DNA of 28,462 nucleotides. It comes from a virus. Positions 12,816 to 19,098 of the stretch are shown in pieces (position 1 is the stretch's first letter; the number at the start of each line of letters is the position of its first letter). The translations under genes were made by a program, and so were the position numbers. The DNA lies in IMG/VR virus record IMGVR_UViG_3300032242_002491, positions 1 to 28,462 of that record. The stretch is one strand, 5' to 3'. Under the pieces are notes generated by a model. It was not told the origin of the DNA, made no database searches, and saw only the letters and a program-made list of their open reading frames with translations.

Positions 12816-12863
12816 TCCTTGTATAACTGTATTTTTATTATAAAACAATTATACCATATATAA

Positions 12864-13088
12864 TTAATTAATTATATTTTTATCAATTGCTTCTTGCATC
12901 ATTTTTTCATTAAATAATTTCATAAATTTATTCATAACAAAAATTGTATCACTAACTGCATTTTGAGTTGCTTGAACAAGCTGGTCTTCTGTGAAACGAT
13001 CATTAATTGCCCATTCTTCTAAAAGATCTCTTGCTACCATTTCTGTAATTGTTTCAAGATGTGTTAAGCCTATTGGAATTGATGTCAT
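12864..13088 (-). CDS. Hypothetical protein (74 aa)
   Basis: A 74-residue, mostly helical protein beginning MTSIPIGLTHLETITEMVAR. No cysteine motif or membrane span. ATG overlaps the previous stop (ATGA). Lies in a group of small membrane proteins. Function unknown. Confidence 0.7.
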   Translation of the reverse strand: MTSIPIGLTHLETITEMVARDLLEEWAINDRFTEDQLVQATQNAVSDTIFVMNKFMKLFNEKMMQEAIDKNIIN

Positions 13089-13369
13089 AATTTACTCTTT
13101 CTATAATTTTGTAAAGGATTTACATGAAACATATTTTTAAGCTTGTTTGCTCTTGCTTCTGTAATCCATTTATTAATATTAAATAAATATACTGAAACGT
13201 ATATTGTTGATCCAAATATAAAGCCCCATTGCTTTGTTACAATAGCATACCATACCCAAGCACATTCTGTTACTATTCCTACCGCATATCCTCTCCAGTT
13301 CTTACGACCAGTCAAGTATATACCTATCACGCCTACTATTGATAGTGCCCATGATTGCCATTGTTGCAT
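13085..13369 (-). CDS. Small multi-span membrane protein (94 aa)
   Basis: Three hydrophobic segments: about 5-20 (QSWALSIVGVIGIYLTG), 27-44 (YAVGIVTECAWVWYAIVTKQ) and 46-66 (WGFIFGSTIYVSVYLFNINK), with a basic tail. The pattern 'LTGRKNWRGYAVG...W-x-YAI-x-T-x-QWGF' recalls small membrane proteins common in actinophages and related in pattern to PnuC-type spans. Holin function is possible from size and topology but not shown. The ATG abuts the stop of the DUF2061 gene. Confidence 0.75.
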   Translation of the reverse strand: MQQWQSWALSIVGVIGIYLTGRKNWRGYAVGIVTECAWVWYAIVTKQWGFIFGSTIYVSVYLFNINKWITEARANKLKNMFHVNPLQNYRKSKL

Positions 13370-13573
13370 TTATTTTAACCTTTTACCCCATTTAGCCCAA
13401 GCTCTCTCGTGGCTATAAAATAATATTGCTTCCCAAGCTATCTCCGCTGAAGCAAGTATCGCTGATATTCTTATGCTTTTAGTTACAATAAATGCTACTG
13501 AAGTTGCAACAGTTAAATGTGCAACATACCAAGTTATTGTTTTTGCAAAACTTTTTTTATTTGTATCTGTCAT
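13370..13573 (-). CDS. DUF2061 membrane protein (short paralogue)
   Basis: A 67-residue DUF2061 protein: FAKTITWYVAHLTVATSVAF, a second span (ISAILASAEIAWEAILF) and the signature YSHERAWAKWGKR. It is the minimal domain, lacking the N-terminal extension of the 9956-10285 paralogue. Function of the family is unknown. It has its own promoter: TGGTATAAT ends 9 nt before the ATG, giving a leader of only a few bases. Confidence 0.82.
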   Translation of the reverse strand: MTDTNKKSFAKTITWYVAHLTVATSVAFIVTKSIRISAILASAEIAWEAILFYSHERAWAKWGKRLK

Positions 13574-13582
13574 AATAATATT

Positions 13583-13591
13583 ATTATACCA
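13583..13591 (-). promoter_or_regulatory. Extended -10 promoter (TGGTATAAT) fused to terminator T-run
   Basis: TGG-TATAAT on the - strand, starting in the T-tract of the surface-protein terminator (13591-13619). The next ATG is at 13573. Terminator and promoter therefore share bases, insulating the membrane-gene operon from the surface-protein mRNA. Confidence 0.65.
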
Positions 13592-13619
13592 AAAAGGGTG
13601 GATTAATAATAATCCACCC
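13591..13619 (-). terminator. Rho-independent terminator of the surface-protein gene
   Basis: Perfect 10-bp stem GGGTGGATTA / TAATCCACCC with a 4-nt loop, followed on the - strand by TTTTT. It lies 17 nt after the stop codon of the surface protein. Confidence 0.9.
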
Positions 13620-13635
13620 CCCCTAGTTGTATTAT

Positions 13636-14715
13636 TTACTTAACTGCTGCGAACTTATACTTCTTAGCCTGAGCATTATACTTGGCAACTAATGCAAGGT
13701 ACGCCTTGTTTAATGTTGCAAGATCAGCAGCGTGTGCTGCCTTTTCAAGTGTAAGAGCAGTTGTTGCTGCATTAAGTGAAGATGTTGCTGCATCTGCTGC
13801 TGTTGCTGCTGATGCCTTTGTGGTAGCGTGTGCTGCCTTTTCTGCTGCAAGTGCAGCATTTGCAGTTGCAAGCTGTGTATTAAGTGATGCAACCTGTGCA
13901 TTAAGTGCAACAATTTGTGCACCAAGATCAGATACTGAGAATGTTGCAATTGCTGACTTAACTGCTGCAGGAAGTCCTGTTGCGGTTGCTGCAATTGTAG
14001 CATCTGTTGCAACTACAGTTACTGTTCCTGCTACTGCTGTAGCAAGTGTACCTGTTGCTGAACCCAATACTGTTACTGGTGTTACACCTGCTGCAGAAGT
14101 TACTGCAGAAGTTGTAAGAGTCTTTGTAATTGATGCATCAGAGAATGTTGCACCAATCAATGTTACAGAAACAGACTCAGATGCAACTGGATTTCCAAAT
14201 ACGTCTGTTGCTGAAACAGAAATTGTTGGAATAGTTCCTACTGCTGTTGCTGATGGCACTGCGACTGCAACGTTTGCTGCTACGCCTGCTGTACCCTTGA
14301 TGTAAACGATTGTTGAATACGCACCATTTGTAATGGTAACTGATCCGACAGAAGTTGGAGTTGTGTATGCATACACTGTTGCTGCAACACCTGTTGATGT
14401 TACAGAAATTGATGATACACCTGATGCAACAGATACTGGTGCAAGAGTTGTGTTAAGTGCTGAAACAAGCTTTACGCCTGATGCAACAAACGAAACTGAT
14501 GTTGCAGTATCTGCTGTAGCAGCAAGTGCTACTGTATTTGATGAATCAATTACATTTGATACTGGTACTGCCACCGTTACTGGTGCTGCAGATGTTGTTG
14601 TGTTTGTAGCCCCAGCCACGGTTACCGCAAGCGGTGCCGCATGTGCTGAAGTCGAGATGCCTGCAATAGCTAGAGCTGCAGCGGTAGCCAAGGCAATCTT
14701 CTTAGTTGTCTTCAT
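13636..14715 (-). CDS. Secreted Ala/Thr/Val-rich surface (S-layer-like) protein
   Basis: A 359-residue exported protein. Residues 1-26 are a Sec signal peptide: KTTKK, hydrophobic ALATAAALAIAGIST, AxA site at AHA|A. The mature part is dominated by Ala, Thr, Val and Ser in beta-sandwich-like stretches (including VSVTLIGATFSDASITKTLT, an Ig-like pattern 'T-DVFGNPV'), then a coiled coil at about 265-340 (QIVALNAQVASLNTQLATAN) and a C-terminal AQAKKYKFAAVK. It resembles abundant cell-surface proteins of actinobacteria. It has a dedicated promoter, a structured 5' leader and a strong terminator, so it is a stand-alone, probably highly expressed unit. Base composition is visibly richer in GC than its neighbours, consistent with host origin. 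Confidence 0.8.
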   Translation of the reverse strand: MKTTKKIALATAAALAIAGISTSAHAAPLAVTVAGATNTTTSAAPVTVAVPVSNVIDSSNTVALAATADTATSVSFVASGVKLVSALNTTLAPVSVASGVSSISVTSTGVAATVYAYTTPTSVGSVTITNGAYSTIVYIKGTAGVAANVAVAVPSATAVGTIPTISVSATDVFGNPVASESVSVTLIGATFSDASITKTLTTSAVTSAAGVTPVTVLGSATGTLATAVAGTVTVVATDATIAATATGLPAAVKSAIATFSVSDLGAQIVALNAQVASLNTQLATANAALAAEKAAHATTKASAATAADAATSSLNAATTALTLEKAAHAADLATLNKAYLALVAKYNAQAKKYKFAAVK

Positions 14716-14806
14716 ATATTTCCCATCTAGTTAGAATCCCTGTACAGGATTATCGTGCCAATTAGCACGAATACTTAATACTATCATAGTAGTTCATTTT
14801 AATCAA
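14716..14806 (-). promoter_or_regulatory. Promoter and structured 5' leader of the surface-protein gene
   Basis: TTGATT (14806-14801), 17-nt spacer, TAGTAT (14783-14778) preceded by TGA. The leader of about 55 nt contains hairpins TCGTGC-TAATTG-GCACGA and CCTGTACAGG, then GATGGGAAAT before the ATG. Such 5' hairpins commonly stabilise abundant mRNAs. The -35 box overlaps the stop codon of the upstream protease gene. Confidence 0.7.
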
Positions 14807-15357
14807 GCCTTTTTTGTTGGCTTTGATTGTTTTTGTTGTCTTACAATCTGATATGGACCAGAAGTATAAATATCATTGTTAGCAGCAATCTCTAATGCTT
14901 TTTCTACAGAAGCACCAGCGTACAACGCACCAATAGCGAATTTTGAACCATTACCCACACCGTATATGCCGTCGCTATTCAACAATACACTAAAATCATT
15001 ACTAATATCAAAAACTTCACCATCAAATGCAAACAAAAAACTGAATCCAGAATCTTTATCGTTTGGATCTGGTTTGTATCCATTTTCTTCTAAACACTCA
15101 CGCATAGATGGAACAAACTTTACAATCATAAACTTATAAAGGTTTTCTCTTTCTTTTGCTGCAGGAACTGGTGGAATAAACATGTTTTGAATAATATCGC
15201 ATGGGGTTGAATCTCCACTGCCAGCAATTAACCAGCCATTTACTTTGGAAATTTTTTCCATTTTTGGATGCATGTTTGGACGATCATTGTCTGTAACCTG
15301 CGAGTCTGCACCCATAGTTACATTGCCATTTTTTACAACTGCAACAATTGTTGTCAC
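14803..15357 (-). CDS. HslV/20S proteasome-like Ntn-hydrolase protease
   Basis: A 184-residue N-terminal nucleophile hydrolase. It starts MTTIVAVVKNGNVTMGADSQ, almost the HslV N-terminus (TTIVxVRxNGxVxMGxDxQ): removal of Met exposes catalytic Thr2, with Asp18 and Lys35 in the expected positions. GWLIAGSGDST and GVGNGSKFAIGAL are the family's inner strands. Length matches HslV (about 175). There is no hslU-type ATPase in the window, so it would act alone, with a host unfoldase, or as a maturation protease. ATG overlaps the thioredoxin stop by 4 nt. Confidence 0.85.
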   Translation of the reverse strand: MTTIVAVVKNGNVTMGADSQVTDNDRPNMHPKMEKISKVNGWLIAGSGDSTPCDIIQNMFIPPVPAAKERENLYKFMIVKFVPSMRECLEENGYKPDPNDKDSGFSFLFAFDGEVFDISNDFSVLLNSDGIYGVGNGSKFAIGALYAGASVEKALEIAANNDIYTSGPYQIVRQQKQSKPTKKA

Positions 15358-15650
15358 TTTTCAAGCTCCTTTAATATTGCTTCGGCTGTTCTTGATTTGA
15401 TTGTTTGTTTTACTTCACCTTTTTGCATTACAAAAACTTGAGGTATGCTTTGAATACCATAATATTTTACCGCATTTGGTTCTATTTTGTCAACATCAAG
15501 CATATAGTAGTTAGTTTCAGGATCCATTACTGCTGCACGACCATATTGTGGCTTCAAAGCCTTACAAGGTCCACACCATTCTGCAGTAAAATAAACTACA
15601 CAATTATCTTCTTCTTTAAATTCGCTAATATCATTAGTAATTTTAAGCAA
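15354..15650 (-). CDS. trxA: Thioredoxin
   Basis: A 98-residue thioredoxin with active site WCGPC (Cys26, Cys29) in VVYFTAEWCGPCKALKPQYG, and cis-proline in GIQSIPQVFVM (Pro70). It reduces protein disulfides in the cytoplasm; phage thioredoxins also support ribonucleotide reductase or peroxiredoxins. The window also encodes AhpC/AhpD, whose recycling needs such thiol donors. Gene lies between a zinc-ribbon protein and the HslV-like protease with 4-8 nt overlaps. Gene symbol is by family, not by orthology. Confidence 0.93.
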   Translation of the reverse strand: MLKITNDISEFKEEDNCVVYFTAEWCGPCKALKPQYGRAAVMDPETNYYMLDVDKIEPNAVKYYGIQSIPQVFVMQKGEVKQTIKSRTAEAILKELEK

Positions 15651-15873
15651 TTAATTCTTCCCCCGTAATAGTTTTTCCAGTGTATAAACGTTTAATTATG
15701 TATTCTCTTACAAATTCGGGTCCGCTCTGTCTTCCCGCCAGAATAATAACCCATCTGGGTTCATGCTTTAGATCTATACAAATTTGACACATAAAAAGTT
15801 GAACACCTTTTAGTATATTTGATTTTTGAGGATGCAATTCATTTTTTTGCTTACCACAAGAATAACAAACCAT
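15643..15873 (-). CDS. Zinc-ribbon protein (76 aa)
   Basis: MVCYSCGKQKNELHPQKSNI followed by MCQICIDLKHEPRW: knuckles C3/C6 and C29/C32 form a four-cysteine zinc site. The second half (WVIILAGRQSGPEFVREYII) looks like a beta strand and helix. Similar 'CYSCG...MCxxC...EPRW' proteins occur widely in actinophages, but the function is unknown. Overlaps both neighbours by a few bases. Confidence 0.75.
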   Translation of the reverse strand: MVCYSCGKQKNELHPQKSNILKGVQLFMCQICIDLKHEPRWVIILAGRQSGPEFVREYIIKRLYTGKTITGEELIA

Positions 15874-16094
15874 TAATTATTTTCTCCTGTTTCATAACCG
15901 ATTCCTATTTCATCAACAATGATAAATTCATCATTTGGTATTTCAACTTTATATTCAATTCCATCTTCATAGTATTGAATTAAAGACGCCCAAGCACCAT
16001 GCGAAATTACAGTTCCGTATACCCCATCATCTGGAACATAAACGTAAGTAATTGTTTCTTCATGCATTTCTTCTTCTGGATCTTGCTTGCTCAT
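15873..16094 (-). CDS. Acidic hypothetical protein (73 aa)
   Basis: A 73-residue acidic protein with a beta-rich core: ETITYVYVPDDGVYGTVISH, then WASLIQYYEDGIEYKVEIPN and DEFIIVDEIGIGYE. The alternating hydrophobic pattern and conserved-looking GxVxxHGAWxSxIxYYEDGxEYxVxxxNDEF suggest a small beta barrel. No family name. Embedded in the GroES-WhiB-thioredoxin operon. Confidence 0.7.
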   Translation of the reverse strand: MSKQDPEEEMHEETITYVYVPDDGVYGTVISHGAWASLIQYYEDGIEYKVEIPNDEFIIVDEIGIGYETGENN

Positions 16095-16338
16095 CAGTGT
16101 ATTTCATCCCTTCTATTTCACATGGTGTTTCATAAGATTGAATTAAATTTCTAACAAGTAGCAAATATTCCATTATTTGCATTCTTTGAGATTCATTATA
16201 TTCCATAATGTTGCTCTCATACACTGTTAAAGCAAGATAGTTAGGTCTTGCTCTAATATCTAGGATAAGATTTTTTACGGGAGGTTTTAATCCCCGTATT
16301 TTCTTAGCCATTTCAACCGTGTACTGTATTTTTTCCAT
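16060..16338 (-). CDS. Hypothetical protein (92 aa)
   Basis: Begins MEKIQYTVEMAKKIRGLKPP and continues LILDIRARPNYLALTVYESNI, then a helical stretch MQIMEYLLLVRNLIQSYETP and a basic C-terminus. Overlaps WhiB by 26 nt and the next gene by 35 nt. No recognised domain. Confidence 0.7.
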   Translation of the reverse strand: MEKIQYTVEMAKKIRGLKPPVKNLILDIRARPNYLALTVYESNIMEYNESQRMQIMEYLLLVRNLIQSYETPCEIEGMKYTDEQARSRRRNA

Positions 16339-16639
16339 GAAGCTTTTTTAATTTCTTCCAAATTTCTGGTTCTTTATGAGAGTTATGTTGTTTATCTGGT
16401 CTTCCAAGATCCATGTAAACACCACCCCATACTCCCTTTTCTTTGTTTTCTATGCCCTCTGCATGACAAATTTTAATTACTGGACAATGTATACAAACTT
16501 GATCTGTTTGTTTTGCAACTTCTTTATCATTTTCATAATCATCATAAAACCAATTAATTGACATATTTTTACATGCAGCAAGATGATACCATTTTAAATC
16601 TTGTTCATCAAGTCCTATTTGATTAAGTAAGTTTGGCAT
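16313..16639 (-). CDS. WhiB-family iron-sulfur transcription regulator
   Basis: A 108-residue WhiB-like protein, a family restricted to actinobacteria and their phages. The four cluster-binding cysteines are Cys23, Cys49, Cys52 and Cys58 (C-x25-C-x2-C-x5-C), followed by the hallmark GVWGG turn (69-73) and a basic C-terminal region KKLKKLHGKNTVHG that would contact DNA. WhiB proteins hold a redox-sensitive 4Fe-4S cluster and bind sigma factor region 4. Phage copies such as mycobacteriophage TM4 WhiB interfere with host regulation. It fits the redox theme of the window and identifies the host phylum. Confidence 0.93.
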   Translation of the reverse strand: MPNLLNQIGLDEQDLKWYHLAACKNMSINWFYDDYENDKEVAKQTDQVCIHCPVIKICHAEGIENKEKGVWGGVYMDLGRPDKQHNSHKEPEIWKKLKKLHGKNTVHG

Positions 16640-16853
16640 ATTTATCGCTTAACTCCCAGCAACCATTTGAATTTACTGGATATGTGTTTGCAAAACCCCA
16701 TTTATTATTTTTAAAAACACCGTTTTTATCTGTATAAGCAGCAGAGTGTGGAGAAAACTTTACAATTGTCCAACCATTCCAATAAAAACCCTTAGATTTA
16801 TTTTTTTCTACAAAATTGTGTGCTTGATCGTAAGATAATGTAATTTTAGGCAT
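16623..16853 (-). CDS. Hypothetical protein (76 aa)
   Basis: From the ATG at 16853 the product starts MPKITLSYDQAHNFVEKNKS and contains KGFYWNGWTIVKFSPHSAAY, a tryptophan/aromatic-rich beta region, then NKWGFANTYPVNSNGCWELS. The ATG overlaps the GroES stop by 8 nt; a TTG/ATG further upstream would run into GroES by 80 nt. The pattern 'GFYWNGWTIVxFxP...DKxGVFKNNKWGF' is seen in phage proteins of unknown role. Confidence 0.7.
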   Translation of the reverse strand: MPKITLSYDQAHNFVEKNKSKGFYWNGWTIVKFSPHSAAYTDKNGVFKNNKWGFANTYPVNSNGCWELSDKYAKLT

Positions 16854-17154
16854 TTGTTTGTTCCATTCCAAAAAGTTGTCTCCAGTTAATAAAGTGAAGC
16901 TTTTCTCCACTTTCATCTTCAATTTCTGTTGCATGATTAGGAGAATAAATAACTATGTCTCCAGCATTAAGAGGAATTGTGTGTAAATCACCATTGCTAT
17001 GATAGTCACCTGGTCCAGTTGCTACCACTGTGCCACGCTTTAATGATGAATCAATTACTGTAGCAGCAATAACAAGACCAGATTTAGTAGTCTTATCTTT
17101 TTCTTCTTCTGCTTTAATTAAAATTAAACTGCCTAGCGGTTTAATGTTTGTCAT
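16846..17154 (-). CDS. groES: GroES-like co-chaperonin
   Basis: A 102-residue Cpn10. IKPLGSLILIKAEEEKDKTT is the conserved N-terminal strand (IKPLxDRVxVKxxEEE...T), followed by the mobile-loop region TKSGLVIAATVID where GroEL binds (hydrophobic tripeptide LVI), the KRGTVVATGPGD roof loop, LNAGDIVIYSPNHATEIE and the C-terminal strand. It caps GroEL; no groEL is present, so the host chaperonin is presumably retuned, as with T4 gp31. It heads an operon under a strong promoter. Confidence 0.92.
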   Translation of the reverse strand: MTNIKPLGSLILIKAEEEKDKTTKSGLVIAATVIDSSLKRGTVVATGPGDYHSNGDLHTIPLNAGDIVIYSPNHATEIEDESGEKLHFINWRQLFGMEQTNA

Positions 17155-17182
17155 TTATTTCCTTTGTTAGTAGTAATATTAT

Positions 17183-17211
17183 ATTGTATCATTGTAATAA
17201 GCTTGTGTCAA
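17183..17211 (-). promoter_or_regulatory. Promoter of the GroES operon
   Basis: TTGACA (17211-17206), 17-nt spacer, TACAAT (17188-17183) on the - strand. The leader contains AAGGAAATAAATG as ribosome site. The -35 box sits in the centre of an inverted repeat (17196-17218). Confidence 0.8.
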
Positions 17212-17218
17212 GCTTATT
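17196..17218. repeat. 10-bp inverted repeat around the GroES -35 box
   Basis: AATAAGCTTG-TGT-CAAGCTTATT, perfect 10-bp arms with a 3-nt centre. It spans the stop codon of the SLOG-like gene (17214) and the -35 hexamer of the GroES promoter. It could be an operator or a weak terminator for the upstream gene; no T-run follows on the - strand. Confidence 0.65.
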
Positions 17219-17579
17219 TTATGTGCCTATAAGGCACTCCAAAAGATCTTAAAAGGTCTAAACACGAGCTATTTCTTACTGATTCTCCAAAAACTAATGC
17301 AAAATCTGGTAAAGACTCTATCATTGTTACATCTGAAAAAGAAGATTTATCTCTAACTATTTCTTCTTTAATCTTATATCCATTTTGACGAATTAGTTTT
17401 TCTACTTTACCAATATATTCTGTTACCATATTTTCAGCACCTCTTTGACCTTTATGAACAAATAAGTATTCTTTATCTTCAGGATAAAAATGCTTTCGAT
17501 CATCAATTAAAACAGTAATTTGTCTCATAAATTCGTTGTAATCTTCATAGTCTTTTGATCCAAAAACTAATACCTTCAT
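17214..17579 (-). CDS. SLOG/DUF2493-like nucleotide-binding protein
   Basis: A 121-residue Rossmann-like protein. It opens MKVLVFGSKDYEDYNEFMRQ, the DUF2493/YspA pattern (V-x-G-S-R-x-x), has FVHKGQRGAENMV (the 'H-G-x-x-x-G-A-D' loop) and ends FALVFGESVRNSSCLDLLRS plus a short final strand, as in the SLOG superfamily that binds nucleotide derivatives or ADP-ribose ligands. Typical phage/actinobacterial genes of this kind are uncharacterised; some SLOG proteins are sensors in defence systems. Overlaps the upstream oxygenase by 4 nt. Confidence 0.75.
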   Translation of the reverse strand: MKVLVFGSKDYEDYNEFMRQITVLIDDRKHFYPEDKEYLFVHKGQRGAENMVTEYIGKVEKLIRQNGYKIKEEIVRDKSSFSDVTMIESLPDFALVFGESVRNSSCLDLLRSFGVPYRHIK

Positions 17580-18097
17580 TTTTTCCTTTCTATAAAACCC
17601 AGCGAAAAACCGAGTCTTGGAGTAACAGGTATAACTTCATGCGTCATACCGCCTGGGCAATAAACAACATCATTTCTTTCTAAAATTTTTTTAAAAACTA
17701 CATTTCCATCATCATCAGAAATTATCCATTCAGATTTGCCATGAGCTTGCCAAAACAAAACTTCTTCTGAATCTTTATGTTCACCGCCAAAATTGCCTTC
17801 TTCTGTTGTTAAACTTGCATATAACATGCATTCTGCAATCTCAAATGGGTCAAAATAAGTATATATGTGATCCATTATTTCTTTAAGACGTGGAAGCCTA
17901 TCAACATGCCACAGCCTAAAAGCAAATCCAGAGTAAACCTTTTTACCATGTGGTTTTTTATTTTTAACATCTTCATTAAGCATTACAAATATATCGTTCC
18001 AATTTATTTCTGGCTCTTCTATTTTAAAATAAGTGGGAATTTTATTTTCTACAGCATCATGAAATTCTTCGCTATCTAAAAGAACGTGAAAATTCAT
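17576..18097 (-). CDS. Cupin/JmjC-like Fe(II) oxygenase
   Basis: A 173-residue cupin-fold protein. H-x-D (His107, Asp109) in GGEHKDSEEVLFWQ and a distal histidine (His153) in CPGGMTHEV, with Arg161 following, match the JmjC/cupin-like arrangement; QAHGKSEWIISDDDGN forms the sheet turn between them and NDVVYCPGGMTHEVIP is the typical cupin motif 2. It may hydroxylate protein or RNA side chains. AGAAAGGT precedes the ATG at 18097. It follows a terminator, and I see no clear dedicated promoter. Confidence 0.78.
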   Translation of the reverse strand: MNFHVLLDSEEFHDAVENKIPTYFKIEEPEINWNDIFVMLNEDVKNKKPHGKKVYSGFAFRLWHVDRLPRLKEIMDHIYTYFDPFEIAECMLYASLTTEEGNFGGEHKDSEEVLFWQAHGKSEWIISDDDGNVVFKKILERNDVVYCPGGMTHEVIPVTPRLGFSLGFIERKK

Positions 18098-18112
18098 TGA
18101 TTACCTTTCTAA

Positions 18113-18143
18113 AAACACATAAGAACGGTTTCCCGTCCTTATG
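18113..18143 (-). terminator. Rho-independent terminator
   Basis: CATAAGGACGG / CCGTTCTTATG stem (11 bp, one G-T pair) with a GAAA tetraloop on the - strand, followed by TGTTTTT. It ends the 19062-18167 transcript and precedes the cupin oxygenase gene. Confidence 0.88.
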
Positions 18144-18145
18144 CG

Positions 18146-18163
18146 AATATATACGTATATATT
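18146..18163. repeat. 18-bp perfect palindrome AATATATACGTATATATT
   Basis: Perfect dyad located between the stop codon of the 18167-18823 gene and its terminator. Being A/T-only around a central CG it may be a protein-binding operator or simply low-complexity sequence. Confidence 0.5.
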
Positions 18164-18166
18164 TAA

Positions 18167-18823
18167 TTACTTAACTGGTGCAAATGCTCCGCCCCAAATG
18201 GACTTCTTCATTGGCTTTTCAGTTCCTGCTTTTGCTTCTGCAGCCTCTTCATCTTTTGTTTCTCTTGCTTCATCAGCAGGAGTTTCCTTAGACTCTGAAT
18301 CTACTGCTTTGCCCATGCAATCGCATAAGTCCATTGACTTTCCGCAATCTGCACATGTTGATGATTTTGTAAGTTCATCAGCATCTTTTGGCTCATCAGC
18401 TTTTTCAACTGGTAATGATTGACCACATTCCTTACACTTTCCTGCAGATGCTTTCACAACTACATTTTCTGGTGTATTAACTTCATCTGTCTTAGATGGA
18501 GCAATTGCAGATGTTGCACTTGATGGAATTGTTTCCTGATTTGGAACTATTCCTGGATTATTTGGTGCATCTGAAACTGATACATCGCCTGTTGGACGTG
18601 TTGTCTGATTGATAAGGTCACCAGTATTTGGTGTTGGGAATGACTTTGTTACTGCAATGTCACCCTTTGGATCTGGTTCTGTTGTATTTTCCATTGTATT
18701 ACCTCCTGTTCTCACGTAGTTTTCAACGCTACGTTCGTCACGTTCTTCATTTATTGAAGATGAAGTTCCAATAGCTTTAATAAAAGCTTCTTTAACTTCT
18801 TCTAAAAATTTTTCAGTATTCAT
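18167..18823 (-). CDS. Low-complexity Cys-knuckle protein with WGGAFAPV tail
   Basis: A 218-residue, mostly disordered acidic protein: a short N-terminal helix (TEKFLEEVKEAFIKAIGTSS), a Pro/Thr/Ser/Asn-rich middle, then CKECGQSLP and CADCGKSMDLCDC, a likely zinc site, a charged Glu/Ala/Lys stretch, and a C-terminal KKSIWGGAFAPVK. The end resembles the FWNGSFAPV of the 23285-24172 product. No enzyme domain. Possibly a virion-associated or scaffold-type protein; this is inference from composition. Confidence 0.65.
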   Translation of the reverse strand: MNTEKFLEEVKEAFIKAIGTSSSINEERDERSVENYVRTGGNTMENTTEPDPKGDIAVTKSFPTPNTGDLINQTTRPTGDVSVSDAPNNPGIVPNQETIPSSATSAIAPSKTDEVNTPENVVVKASAGKCKECGQSLPVEKADEPKDADELTKSSTCADCGKSMDLCDCMGKAVDSESKETPADEARETKDEEAAEAKAGTEKPMKKSIWGGAFAPVK

Positions 18824-19062
18824 TATGCGTGTGATCCTGGTTCTGTTGTTGCAATTGGCCCACCTGCATACTGAGGTGTTGTCATTGAAACGTCTTTACC
18901 TGTAAATGGTCCAGCAGCAGTTGCCTTTCCTGGATTATTAACGCCTAAGTTTGTTACTGGTGCAGAATTTATTCCTGCTTGAGGTCCTGCTTGTTCTGTT
19001 ACTGCAGGGGATGATGCTGGCTGTTCTACGCCTGCTCCTGCTACTTGCTGATTGTTATCCAT
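18823..19062 (-). CDS. Low-complexity Gly/Pro/Ala-rich protein (79 aa)
   Basis: MDNNQQVAGAGVEQPASSPA and onward, almost free of hydrophobic core residues: a disordered 79-residue protein. Ribosome site AAGGTGGTGA is strong, and a TATAAT lies at 19088. It abuts or overlaps the next gene by one base, and shares the Pro/Thr/Gly composition of the middle of that protein (VTNLGVNNPGKAT), suggesting a functional pair. Role unknown, perhaps virion decoration. Confidence 0.65.
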   Translation of the reverse strand: MDNNQQVAGAGVEQPASSPAVTEQAGPQAGINSAPVTNLGVNNPGKATAAGPFTGKDVSMTTPQYAGGPIATTEPGSHA

Positions 19063-19087
19063 ATTTTAATCACCACCTTGTACGTTC

Positions 19088-19093
19088 ATTATA
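19088..19093 (-). promoter_or_regulatory. -10 box TATAAT for the 19062 operon
   Basis: TAAGG-TATAAT on the - strand, 26 nt before the ATG at 19062, with AAGGTGGTGA between. The -35 region is poor. The same TAAGGTATAAT string occurs before the RNA candidate at 25011. Confidence 0.5.
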
Positions 19094-19098
19094 CCTTA

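Noticed and set aside
13682-14305. Long + strand ORF of 207 codons opposite the surface-protein gene
   Set aside because: It is a shadow produced by the repetitive Ala/Thr/Val codons of the opposite strand; no ribosome site or promoter, and the - strand gene has a signal peptide and flanking signals.
14333-14734. Second + strand ORF (133 codons) opposite the same gene
   Set aside because: Same composition artefact; extends into the leader of the real gene.
17196-17218. Inverted repeat as intrinsic terminator of the SLOG-like gene
   Set aside because: No T-run on the - strand and it overlaps the stop codon and the -35 of the next promoter; an operator is more likely.
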